A DNA stretch of 22,203 nt from JBFMFE01 sp040752295 (GTDB lineage Bacteria; UBP15; UBA6099; JBFMBQ01): assembly GCA_040752295.1 (NCBI GenBank), contig JBFMFE010000015.1, positions 1-22,203 of the forward strand. The letters run 5' to 3'. How positions within the stretch are numbered: position 1 is the stretch's first letter; the number at the start of each line of letters is the position of its first letter. The position numbers and the translations under genes were made by a program. A model generated the notes under the pieces. It was given only the letters and a program-made list of their open reading frames with translations. It searched no databases and was not told the DNA's origin. Shown piece by piece: positions 16,081-22,203 of the stretch.

Positions 16081-16086
16081 ATTATA
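16081..16086 (-). promoter_or_regulatory. Candidate -10 box for the fused radical SAM gene
   Basis: TATAAT read on the minus strand, about 30 bases before the ATG at 16051. No good -35 is seen at 16-18 bases upstream. The site argues for the ATG at 16051 rather than the TTG at 16081 as start. Confidence 0.4.
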
Positions 16087-16531
16087 ACCGCGTTGCTGGT
16101 GATTCTCAGCATCCCGTCCGCTCGCTGCGGAGCGGCGCCGCATTTGCGCTTTATTTCTGGACAACCGGACCGCGGCAAGTAAAATATTCTTCAGGCGCCC
16201 TGCATCATGCGAAAATAAAAAAATGCGTATTTTACGCGGTTCTTTGTAGGGCGGCCTCCTGTGCGGCAGACAGGCATCTCCGTATGCCGCCGCCTGTTTT
16301 CGTGATCTCGACTTTTTGCCATTGGAGGGCAGTCCCAGCTTCTCCGTCGAAACTTATATACGTGCGTAAGGCTGAACCGTTCTCACGTCCACTATTTCAC
16401 CCCACGGGCGTTTTCTCTCCGCCATCAGGGAAAATATGAACGATGTGAAGACTTGCTGTTCCGAGTAGACCCCTTGATGATGAGTGAGCCGGCAGGCGGG
16501 TTATGTCGCGCCGATTTCCAAATATACAGTT
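16087..16531. other. Divergent intergenic region without a supported gene
   Basis: Lies between two divergent radical SAM genes. It holds small hairpins (for example GCGTA-TTT-TACGC at 16225-16237) and a ten-codon open frame, MNDVKTCCSE, at 16436-16468. Nothing rises to a gene call. As the control region of both radical SAM units it is where a short precursor peptide would be expected, but none is convincing. Confidence 0.5.
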
Positions 16532-16568
16532 TTGAACGCACCGCCGCAGCCATTTTATATTTTATAAT
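16532..16568 (+). promoter_or_regulatory. Promoter of the radical SAM/YcaO operon, probably leaderless
   Basis: TTGAAC (16532-16537), an 18-base spacer and TATATT (16556-16561), with a second TATAAT at 16563-16568. Transcription would begin at or only a few bases before the ATG at 16575. No Shine-Dalgarno sequence precedes that ATG, so the first gene is probably translated from a leaderless or near-leaderless message. Confidence 0.55.
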
Positions 16569-16574
16569 TTAAAC

Positions 16575-18119
16575 ATGAATATGAACCCGGACAACAATCA
16601 CACATCCGGCGAAAAAAGGCACTGGGTCCGGCTTACGAGGCGTTGCAACAACCGCTGCGTGTTCTGCCTTGACGGTGAATCGCTGGACGGCGCGCTGCTC
16701 CCGTCCGCCGAGATCGCGGCAGACCTGCGCGCGGGACGCGAACGCGGCGCCGAACGGGCGGTTCTGTCGGGCGGTGAGCCGACCGTGCATCCCGATTTCA
16801 TCGGCGTCGTCGCAACCGCCAGGCGCCTCGGATACAAATGGGTGCAGGCCGTATCCAATGGACGGATGTTCTCATACAAAAAATTCCTGCGCGACGCCGT
16901 GGCCGCAGGGCTGGACGAGATTACTTTTTCCCTTCATGCCCATGAGCGCGGCCTGTTCGAGGCGATAACCTGCGCGCCGGGAAGTTTCTCCCAGGCGCTG
17001 GCAGGTCTGGCAAACGCGCTCAAGTCGGAACGCCTCGTTGTCAGCGTGGATATCGTCATGAACCGCATGAACGCAGGCGTTCTGCCCGAAATCGTGGATT
17101 TCTATTACCGCATGGGAGTCAGAGAGTTCGATCTTCTCTTCCCGGTCCCCTTCGGGCGCGCCTGGCTCAACCGTGAGGGCGTCATGATCGAAGCCGCGGA
17201 AATCGCCCCCGTCCTTGCCGGGATTCTGCGGACGGCGCGCGCAAGGGGAATCACCTTCTGGACGAACAGGGTTCCGCCGCCCGCGCTCGAAGGCCTCGAA
17301 CCGTTCATCCAGTCAGTGGAAAAACTGCACGATGAAGTATACGGCCGCAGGGAAATGTTCCTCGACTTTATGGAGAGGAACCTCCCGCTTCCCTGTCATG
17401 GGGAACGCTGCCGGCGCTGCGCCATGTCTTCTTTCTGCCGCATGCTCGCGAGGCTCAGGGACGGCATATCGTCGCGCCGGAAGATGCGATATGCCGTCAC
17501 TTCCGAAAATGCGGCGTGCCTGGATACCGTGCGGCGCGATGAAGTGGACGGTCTGTGCCTGGACAACCCCGACCTTCTGGAACACCCCTCCGTGCGGCCT
17601 TTCACGGCGCGGCACGGCACCGCGTTGACCCTGTCCTGCATCCGGTTTCCGCTCCCCGCGCATTACCCGCGGGGCTGCGAAATGGAAATCAGCGTCAACC
17701 GCCATACCGCTCCTTTTCTCCTCGAGAAAGGGCTTCCATCCCTGAAGAACGCGACCGTGTTCCTGGTTTACCGCGGACGGAACAGCCCGCGGGAATGCCA
17801 CGACGAGGATATTTCACTGAAACAGTTTTTCGAGCGGTTCCGGGAAAAGCATAACGTCCCGGAAAACAGTGTCCGGAACATACCGCCTTGTATTTCCGGC
17901 GCACGGTCCTGCGCCCGCCCGCAAAGAGTGCCTCCCGACATCTTCAACCGGGAAAACGGGTGGAACCTCGAGGCGTTAACCCGGCACTACATCTCGGACG
18001 AATGCTATTATCACAGCATGCGCTGCGCCGGCTGCGCACGGCAAGCTGACTGCCCCGGCATACACGTCAACTATGCCGCGGCATTCGGATTCAGGGAAAT
18101 TCCGGGGCCTGTTGAGTGA
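16575..18119 (+). CDS. Radical SAM protein with long C-terminal Cys-containing extension (514 aa)
   Basis: Radical SAM enzyme with C24-x3-C28-x2-C31 (CNNRCVFC) and GGEP at 66-69. The core resembles the C-half of the fused protein at 13748 (shared LTxRCNNRCVxC, FPxPFGRA and LHDExxGR phrases). A first Cys group (CHGERCRRCAMSSFC, about 275-290) looks SPASM/twitch-like. A further 220-residue extension ends in C484-x2-C487-x5-C493 (CAGCARQADC) followed by GIHVNYAAAFGF. The extension may be a second auxiliary-cluster or substrate domain. The start is the ATG at 16575 directly after a promoter; an in-frame ATG at 16581 is the alternative. First gene of a four-gene operon leading to YcaO, which suggests peptide or natural-product maturation. 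Substrate unknown. Confidence 0.85.
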   Translation: MNMNPDNNHTSGEKRHWVRLTRRCNNRCVFCLDGESLDGALLPSAEIAADLRAGRERGAERAVLSGGEPTVHPDFIGVVATARRLGYKWVQAVSNGRMFSYKKFLRDAVAAGLDEITFSLHAHERGLFEAITCAPGSFSQALAGLANALKSERLVVSVDIVMNRMNAGVLPEIVDFYYRMGVREFDLLFPVPFGRAWLNREGVMIEAAEIAPVLAGILRTARARGITFWTNRVPPPALEGLEPFIQSVEKLHDEVYGRREMFLDFMERNLPLPCHGERCRRCAMSSFCRMLARLRDGISSRRKMRYAVTSENAACLDTVRRDEVDGLCLDNPDLLEHPSVRPFTARHGTALTLSCIRFPLPAHYPRGCEMEISVNRHTAPFLLEKGLPSLKNATVFLVYRGRNSPRECHDEDISLKQFFERFREKHNVPENSVRNIPPCISGARSCARPQRVPPDIFNRENGWNLEALTRHYISDECYYHSMRCAGCARQADCPGIHVNYAAAFGFREIPGPVE

Positions 18120-18138
18120 GTTTCGCGAATCCGGCACT

Positions 18139-19491
18139 ATGAAAATCGCCATTGTAAACATCCAGCGAAACCGCAAATGCACTCTGAAAGATATGGCGGG
18201 CGGTTTCGGCACCACGTTCGACATCGGGAACTCGCCCGGCGCCCGGCTCCTCGAAGCCTTAAAGAAGTGCATCGCGAACGTTCCGGACATCGGCATGGCA
18301 TATCTGACGGCGGTCCTCCGCCGCGCCGGACATGAAACCGCTCTGCTTTACAACGCGATTTCCCCAGGCTTCGATCTGTACCTTGTCCAGTCGTCCATCG
18401 TCGAATGCGCGAACGAAAAAAAAACCGCCTCGGAACTGTTGAGAAACGGATGCGGACGAGTCGGCGTGTGGGGCAGGTTCGCCTCGGAAGCCCCGGAATA
18501 CTTCTTGAACGACTGTCATTTCGTGATCCGGGGAGAGCCTGAAGCGCTGAATCCCGGGCGGCTCGAAGATCGGGACCTATGCGGCATTTCGGACGCGGGT
18601 GTCGTTGAGGACCTGAACCGCCTGCCCTTCCCCGACTGGGACGGGTTCCCCCTGCACCTGTATAAATACCGCATAACCCGTTCCAGGGGCGTCACCCTGC
18701 CCGTGGCGGCAAGCAGAGGCTGCCCGTTCAACTGCCATTACTGCCCGTACAAGGTGAACAACCCTTTCCGCACAAGGGAACCGGAAGGCGTAATCGAGGA
18801 AATCGAACGCCTGCGCCGCAAATACGGCGTCGCGGGCGTTGTGTTCCGCGACCCGGATTTCACGGCGGTCCCCGGCAGGACTCACCAACTCCTTGAACGG
18901 ATCATAAGAAAAGGACTGAACCGTATCTCGTACTATATTGAAGGCAGAACCGACAACGTGGATGAGGAAACAGTGAAACTGATGTCCCGGGCGGGCATTA
19001 ACAGCTGGGAGATCGGAATAGAGACGTCCGCGCATGATACCCTCAGGCGGCATGGACGAACTCCTCCCGGAATGGAGCATCAGATACAGGTGGTTAACTG
19101 GTGCCGAAAGCGCGGCATACGCGTTGTAGGCAACTATATGATCGGATTCCCCGAAGACACCGGAGAATCCATTCTGTCGGTCCTCGAGACGGCGATAAAA
19201 ATCAACACCTTCGCCGTCCAGTTCACGGTCTGCACGCCCTATCCCGGCACCAGGTTCTTCGAGGAGGTCAGGAATCAATTAACCACGGACAGATGGGAAG
19301 ATTTCACAGGATGGAACAATGTTTTCAGGCACTCGAACCTGTCATCCGGACGGATTGCCCGCCTGCGGGAATACGCTTACGTGAAATATCATTTTCGTTT
19401 GAAATACCTGGTCGAGTTCTTCACGATGCTCCTGCGCGGGATGCTTCGCAAACGCCGGGCGCGTTTATTTTCACTTCCGGCGGCTTTATAA
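18139..19491 (+). CDS. B12-binding-type radical SAM protein (450 aa)
   Basis: The N-terminal domain (about 1-165) resembles a cobalamin-binding fold but shows no DxHxxG motif, as in many B12 radical SAM enzymes. The radical SAM motif is C195-x3-C199-x2-C202 (CPFNCHYC). The later phrases WEIGIETSAHDTLRRHGR and NYMIGFPEDTGES are typical of this superfamily, and the C-terminus is basic and amphipathic (about 415-445). Possible reactions are methylation of an unactivated carbon or another radical rearrangement; the sequence does not decide. I chose the ATG at 18139 (MKIAIVNIQ), 19 bases after the previous stop, over an in-frame ATG at 18073 inside the upstream gene, because the cofactor fold begins here. 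The ribosome site is weak, so coupling to the upstream gene is likely. Confidence 0.82.
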   Translation: MKIAIVNIQRNRKCTLKDMAGGFGTTFDIGNSPGARLLEALKKCIANVPDIGMAYLTAVLRRAGHETALLYNAISPGFDLYLVQSSIVECANEKKTASELLRNGCGRVGVWGRFASEAPEYFLNDCHFVIRGEPEALNPGRLEDRDLCGISDAGVVEDLNRLPFPDWDGFPLHLYKYRITRSRGVTLPVAASRGCPFNCHYCPYKVNNPFRTREPEGVIEEIERLRRKYGVAGVVFRDPDFTAVPGRTHQLLERIIRKGLNRISYYIEGRTDNVDEETVKLMSRAGINSWEIGIETSAHDTLRRHGRTPPGMEHQIQVVNWCRKRGIRVVGNYMIGFPEDTGESILSVLETAIKINTFAVQFTVCTPYPGTRFFEEVRNQLTTDRWEDFTGWNNVFRHSNLSSGRIARLREYAYVKYHFRLKYLVEFFTMLLRGMLRKRRARLFSLPAAL

Positions 19492-19500
19492 TCACCTTCC

Positions 19501-20229
19501 GTGAATTCATGCGCCGGGAAATCTTCGGAGATTTTTTTGTCTGTTGTGATCCCGGCATACAACGAGAGCGAATCCATCGCCGCCACACTTGAGAAAATCT
19601 ATAAATTCCTCGAACCGGACCATGTGTTCGAGATAATCGTGGTGGACGACGGAAGCGCCGACGATACCGCCGGCGCCGTCGCCCGGTTCGCCGAGGGACG
19701 GGACAACATGCGGCTGATCAGAAATCCCGTCAACCGAGGGAAAGGCTTCAGCGTTCGCACGGGCGTCTCGTCCGCTCGCGGTGGATTGATCCTTATAACG
19801 GACGCCGATCTGTCCGTGCCCATAGACTGGTCGCTGCCTTTCGTAAAGCGCATCAATGAAGGCTGTGACGTCGTTATAGCCTCCCGTTACATGAAGGACA
19901 GCGTTTTTCTGCGCGCGAAACCGGTCAGGCAGGCGATGGGACGCATTTTCAACTTCATCACGAAATGCCTCCTGGGATTCCGGTACAGGGACACCCAGTG
20001 CGGCTTCAAGCTCCTTCGGGCGGAAACCGCAAAAGAAATCTTTCCCCGGTGCAGAGTCAATCGTTTCGCATACGACGTGGAACTGCTTCTGCTCGCCCGG
20101 AAATCCGGCGCGCGCGTGATCGAGGAACCCGTGTTCTGCATCAACTCGCCCCGCTCAAGGGTAAGGATATTCAACGATTCGGTCATTATGCTCCGGGATA
20201 TTATAGCCCTGCGCTTCCGTAAACTTTGA
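19501..20229 (+). CDS. GT2 glycosyltransferase, polyprenyl-phosphate-hexose synthase-like (242 aa)
   Basis: Cytoplasmic GT-A enzyme of the dolichyl/undecaprenyl-phosphate glucosyl- or mannosyl-transferase type. It would move a sugar from a nucleotide sugar to a lipid phosphate. Motifs: LSVVIPAYNES (13-23), VVDDGSADDT (47-56), the metal-binding DAD in ITDADLSVPI (99-108), DTQCGFKLL (164-172) and RFAYDVELLLLAR (188-200), the last two typical of ALG5/DPG-synthase-like members. No membrane helix is visible at the C-terminus, so it is probably membrane-associated only. GTG start at 19501, nine bases after the upstream stop; the ribosome site is poor. Together with the GT-C protein at 12098 it makes a plausible donor and transferase pair. 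The sugar is not predictable. Confidence 0.83.
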   Translation: MNSCAGKSSEIFLSVVIPAYNESESIAATLEKIYKFLEPDHVFEIIVVDDGSADDTAGAVARFAEGRDNMRLIRNPVNRGKGFSVRTGVSSARGGLILITDADLSVPIDWSLPFVKRINEGCDVVIASRYMKDSVFLRAKPVRQAMGRIFNFITKCLLGFRYRDTQCGFKLLRAETAKEIFPRCRVNRFAYDVELLLLARKSGARVIEEPVFCINSPRSRVRIFNDSVIMLRDIIALRFRKL

Positions 20230-20282
20230 AAAAGGAACGTCACGCGGCAGTCGCGCGAGCGCACCGGGACAATGAGTCTTTT

Positions 20283-21587
20283 ATGGCATCCAACACGGAA
20301 AAATGGTCGCTGAAGGCTTCTCCGAAGTACGCCGCTTACGGCGTTGAGCGGGTAATGCCGCCCGAAAAAACCGTCCGCGCGGCAAGATCGAAATTGAAAG
20401 ACATCGGAATTCAAAAAGAAAAAGATTTATTGCGGGTGGACACGGACGGTATTCCCGTCTTCATCATGGCCGCGCGCGCAGAAGGCGCTTCGGACGTCAT
20501 TTATTATAAAGGCAAAGGCGCCACGAAAGCCGCATCCAAAGCCAGCGTCATGATGGAGGCGGTCGAGCGCGTCTGCGCGAAGGAATGGGACGGCCCGGTT
20601 TTTTACTGCGATTACGAATCTATAAAGAAAAAAGGAGCCGCTGTTGATCCGCGCGACATATATTGCCGGCCGGACGCCTCGTGTTTCGATAAAGAAATGG
20701 AATGGGTCGAGGGATATGAACTTGTCTCGGGAACGCCCGTGTTCGCCCCGCTGAACTGCGTTATACACCCCTACTCGAGGCAGCCCGAGTTTTTTTTCTC
20801 CGGCTCAATAGGGCTGGCTTCCGGAAACACTTACGAAGAAGCGATCTGCCATGGCATGTGCGAAGCCATCGAGCACGATTCCATGACCATCGCGAGAACG
20901 TTCCTTGAACTCGCTCCGAGACTATATAAAAAGTCAGCCGGCGGAAAAGAGAGCGGCACCGTCGAACAGCCGCCTGACCGGGACATGTTTCCACGGATTT
21001 CACTCGAAGGACTTCCGCAACGCGCCGCGGAAACCGTCGCCAGACTGCGCGCCGAGGAACTGCTGATCTACCTGAGGAATATCACAACCGACATCGGCGT
21101 GCCCGCCGCATATTGCGTGATAGTGCGGAAGAATCGGACAGGCTCATGTTTTTACTACGATGGAAGCGGTGCACATCCGGACGCCCGTATTGCGGTGACG
21201 CGCGCCCTGAACGAAGCCGCTCAGAGCAGGTCCGTCTTGGAGTGGATACTGAATAAACACCCTGAAAAGTACCGGCAGAAAGCCCACTTCATAGACCCCG
21301 ACAGAGAATTCGGCTCCGGCGACATAATCGGTTTCCCGGAAATCAAGTCGTACATCTACGATTCGATAGACCGGGATATCAGATTCATGTTTCGCAAAAT
21401 GAAAACCGTCGGACTTGACCGCGTCATCACTTTCGATCTCACAAAACCCGATTTGCACATCCCCGTTGTCCGCATATTGATACCGAAACTCGAACTGTGG
21501 GCCTCGATGAAAGCCGGGCGCAAAGTTCTGGGCGACCGGGCGCGGAGCGTTCTCTGGAAGTATAGAGACGGGTTCCGGACGCAGTAG
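20283..21587 (+). CDS. YcaO family protein, ATP-dependent amide-backbone activating type (434 aa)
   Basis: YcaO enzymes use ATP to activate peptide amides and form azoline rings, thioamides or amidines. The three signature regions are present: KGATKAASKASVMMEAVERV (78-97), EEAICHGMCEAIEHD (185-199) and ARIAVTRALNEAAQSRS (301-317). The later RILIPKLELW (397-406) fits the usual core end. The protein ends YRDGFRTQ without the Pro-rich tail of azoline-forming members. No TfuA, E1-like or RimO partner is encoded nearby, which argues against the best-known thioamide and ribosomal-protein pathways. The ATG at 20283 (MASNTEKWS) is chosen; an in-frame TTG at 20226 overlaps the GT2 stop and would add 19 residues. 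Last gene of the operon. Substrate unknown. Confidence 0.88.
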   Translation: MASNTEKWSLKASPKYAAYGVERVMPPEKTVRAARSKLKDIGIQKEKDLLRVDTDGIPVFIMAARAEGASDVIYYKGKGATKAASKASVMMEAVERVCAKEWDGPVFYCDYESIKKKGAAVDPRDIYCRPDASCFDKEMEWVEGYELVSGTPVFAPLNCVIHPYSRQPEFFFSGSIGLASGNTYEEAICHGMCEAIEHDSMTIARTFLELAPRLYKKSAGGKESGTVEQPPDRDMFPRISLEGLPQRAAETVARLRAEELLIYLRNITTDIGVPAAYCVIVRKNRTGSCFYYDGSGAHPDARIAVTRALNEAAQSRSVLEWILNKHPEKYRQKAHFIDPDREFGSGDIIGFPEIKSYIYDSIDRDIRFMFRKMKTVGLDRVITFDLTKPDLHIPVVRILIPKLELWASMKAGRKVLGDRARSVLWKYRDGFRTQ

Positions 21588-21673
21588 ACCGGACCGTGGA
21601 GAAACGGGGCGTGGGTGTAGAGAACCGGGAAAAGACAGTCGTCGGTATCCGATAAAGGAGGAAAGGTAACCGT

Positions 21674-22075
21674 TCACGGGGGTGAAGGCAGGAGGGAAGG
21701 AAGGATTTTGCAGGAGAGATGGGCGCGGACGGAGTTCAGGATGAAAACAAAGGGGGATTGTTTTTGAATCGTGCAGGCGGACATGGTCGTCCAGATGCGT
21801 TCGCGCCAGCGGCGTCCTCGCTCGCTTCTGGTTCACTGTGTGACGCGGCGGTCCATCACTACGAAGCGGATCGCCTGTTCGGCCGGGTTGTTGGCGGGGG
21901 CGGCGCCGGGGGTGGGGATGAACTGAAAGCAGGCGGCGACGCGATGCTCCTCGATGCGCACGGGGGGTGCGATGATTTCGATCTGTTGAACCACCCGCGG
22001 CGCCTCGTCGGCGGGCGCGAGAGCGCCGCCGCCTGCCTGCCGCGCCGCGGCGCCCTGTTTTTGTGTCCGTCTCAC
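21674..22075 (-). pseudogene. IS66 family transposase (TnpC) relic, internally deleted
   Basis: Read on the minus strand, the frame shows an IS66 N-terminal zinc-finger-region phrase (PRVVQQIEIIAPPVRIEEHR), followed after about ten residues by the C-terminal phrase NNPAEQAIRFVVMDRRVTQ. Then come an in-frame TGA (21833-21835) where a Gly codon is usual, TRSERGRRWRERIWTTMSA, and an ending SCKILPSLLPSPP. The roughly 250 residues normally between these parts, including most of the DDE domain, are missing. The frame is otherwise preserved. The final stop lies in GTAACCGTTCACGGG (21666-21680), which looks like an IS66-type terminal repeat. Not functional. Confidence 0.82.
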
Positions 22076-22078
22076 TGT

Positions 22079-22097
22079 GTGAACTTTCGCACTTTTT
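22079..22097 (+). repeat. Third copy of GTGAACTTTCGCAC(TTTTT)
   Basis: Matches 11323-11341 over 19 bases with one difference, and the inverse of 11554-11567 over 14 bases with none. It sits beside the IS66 relic, which suggests a mobile-element end rather than a regulator site, though a shared regulator site is possible. Confidence 0.6.
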
Positions 22098-22124
22098 CAC
22101 AATGATATTTTAGCATAGACCTAC

Positions 22125-22153
22125 TTGACATCATATATTTTTTGACTTATAAT
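22125..22153 (+). promoter_or_regulatory. Perfect-consensus sigma-70 promoter
   Basis: TTGACA at 22125-22130, a spacer of exactly 17 bases, and TATAAT at 22148-22153. It reads into the gene beginning at 22199. A promoter this strong normally needs control, and an inverted repeat overlaps its -10 box. Confidence 0.85.
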
Positions 22154-22177
22154 CTGTTAGTTAATACGCTAACAGAT
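22152..22177. promoter_or_regulatory. Operator-like inverted repeat at the promoter
   Basis: ATCTGTTAG (22152-22160) and CTAACAGAT (22169-22177) are perfect 9-base arms around TTAATACG. It overlaps the last two bases of the -10 box and the likely transcription start, an ideal place for a dimeric repressor such as a TetR- or MarR-family protein. The regulator itself is not in view; it may be the downstream gene. Confidence 0.7.
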
Positions 22178-22185
22178 ACAAGAAC

Positions 22186-22192
22186 AAGGAGG
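22186..22192 (+). promoter_or_regulatory. Strong Shine-Dalgarno site of the edge gene
   Basis: AAGGAGG, six bases before the ATG at 22199. It confirms that a gene begins at the window edge. Confidence 0.75.
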
Positions 22193-22198
22193 CGGACC

Positions 22199-22203
22199 AT
22201 GGC
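22199..22203 (+). CDS. Start of a gene cut by the window end
   Basis: Only ATGGC is present, but it follows a strong promoter, an inverted repeat and AAGGAGG. The product cannot be named. A self-regulating transcription factor is one possibility, by inference from the operator-like site. Confidence 0.7.

Larger units (their letters stand above)
21588..22198. other. Gene-poor stretch with transposon relic and promoter
   Basis: After the YcaO stop there are about 80 bases without a clear terminator, then an IS66 relic (21666-22075), a copy of the 14-base repeat, and a strong promoter with operator-like inverted repeat. Open frames here other than the relic are out-of-frame shadows. Confidence 0.6.

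Noticed and set aside
16436..16468. Ten-codon frame MNDVKTCCSE with an AGGGA upstream, as a possible precursor peptide for the YcaO/radical SAM cluster
   Set aside because: Too short to judge, on the far side of the mapped promoter from the operon, and with no sign of leader plus core layout. It needs conservation in other genomes to be credible.
16575..19491. Assigning one of the stand-alone radical SAM proteins as the missing HxsC
   Set aside because: They lie 12 kb away in an operon with GT2 and YcaO. One is B12-type and the other shows no feature I associate with HxsC. A family-model search would settle it.
21144..22100. 318-codon minus-strand frame across the end of YcaO and the IS66 relic
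   Set aside because: It runs antisense through the YcaO 3' end and out of frame with the transposase relic. Arg/Pro/His-rich shadow.

Overview
This window appears to be a chromosomal piece from an uncultured, fairly GC-rich bacterium. Shine-Dalgarno sites are clear, signal peptides are Sec-type, and an IS66 relic is present. There is no rRNA or tRNA to place it. The palindromic and 'ccacggaagcacgg' type repeats remind me of candidate-phylum or PVC-type genomes, but that is only an impression.

Layout. (1) Positions 4490 to 257, minus strand: a His-Xaa-Ser (Hxs) peptide-modification operon. It runs hxsD, a second small HxsD-like gene, the radical SAM maturase hxsB, a secreted Cys-containing 595-residue protein, then a short membrane-anchored peptide with ten H-x-S triplets (HxsA-like). 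No HxsC is next to it. A plausible promoter lies at 4620-4649. (2) Positions 10712 to 4695, minus strand: two large secreted, tail-fibre-like surface proteins (1105 and 874 residues). They share an almost identical 5' block of about 715 bp and a conserved four-Cys C-terminus, with different middles. (3) Positions 10713-12097: a gene-free island with a hairpin, a nested 85-bp palindrome inside 14-bp inverted repeats, and 89-bp tandem repeats with inverted counterparts. (4) Positions 12098-13738, plus strand: a GT-C (ArnT/PMT-like) membrane glycosyltransferase. It converges on a minus-strand 767-residue protein carrying two complete radical SAM domains (16051 to 13748). (5) Positions 16575-21587, plus strand: a compact operon of a radical SAM/SPASM-like protein, a B12-type radical SAM protein, a polyprenyl-phosphate-hexose-synthase-like GT2, and a YcaO protein. 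A promoter sits so close to the first ATG that the transcript is probably leaderless. (6) Positions 21588-22203: an internally deleted IS66 transposase relic. After it comes a perfect-consensus promoter overlapped by a 9-bp inverted repeat, with the first five bases of a new gene at the edge.

How it fits together. The left half is a peptide-maturation locus next to surface-protein genes. The right half combines three radical SAM proteins (four radical SAM domains), a YcaO enzyme and a lipid-linked-sugar GT2/GT-C pair. That mix suggests an undescribed pathway for a modified and possibly glycosylated peptide or envelope product. The halves of the fused radical SAM protein match the two stand-alone radical SAM proteins of the operon, which ties these genes together although they are on opposite strands. 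I found no convincing precursor peptide for the YcaO operon.
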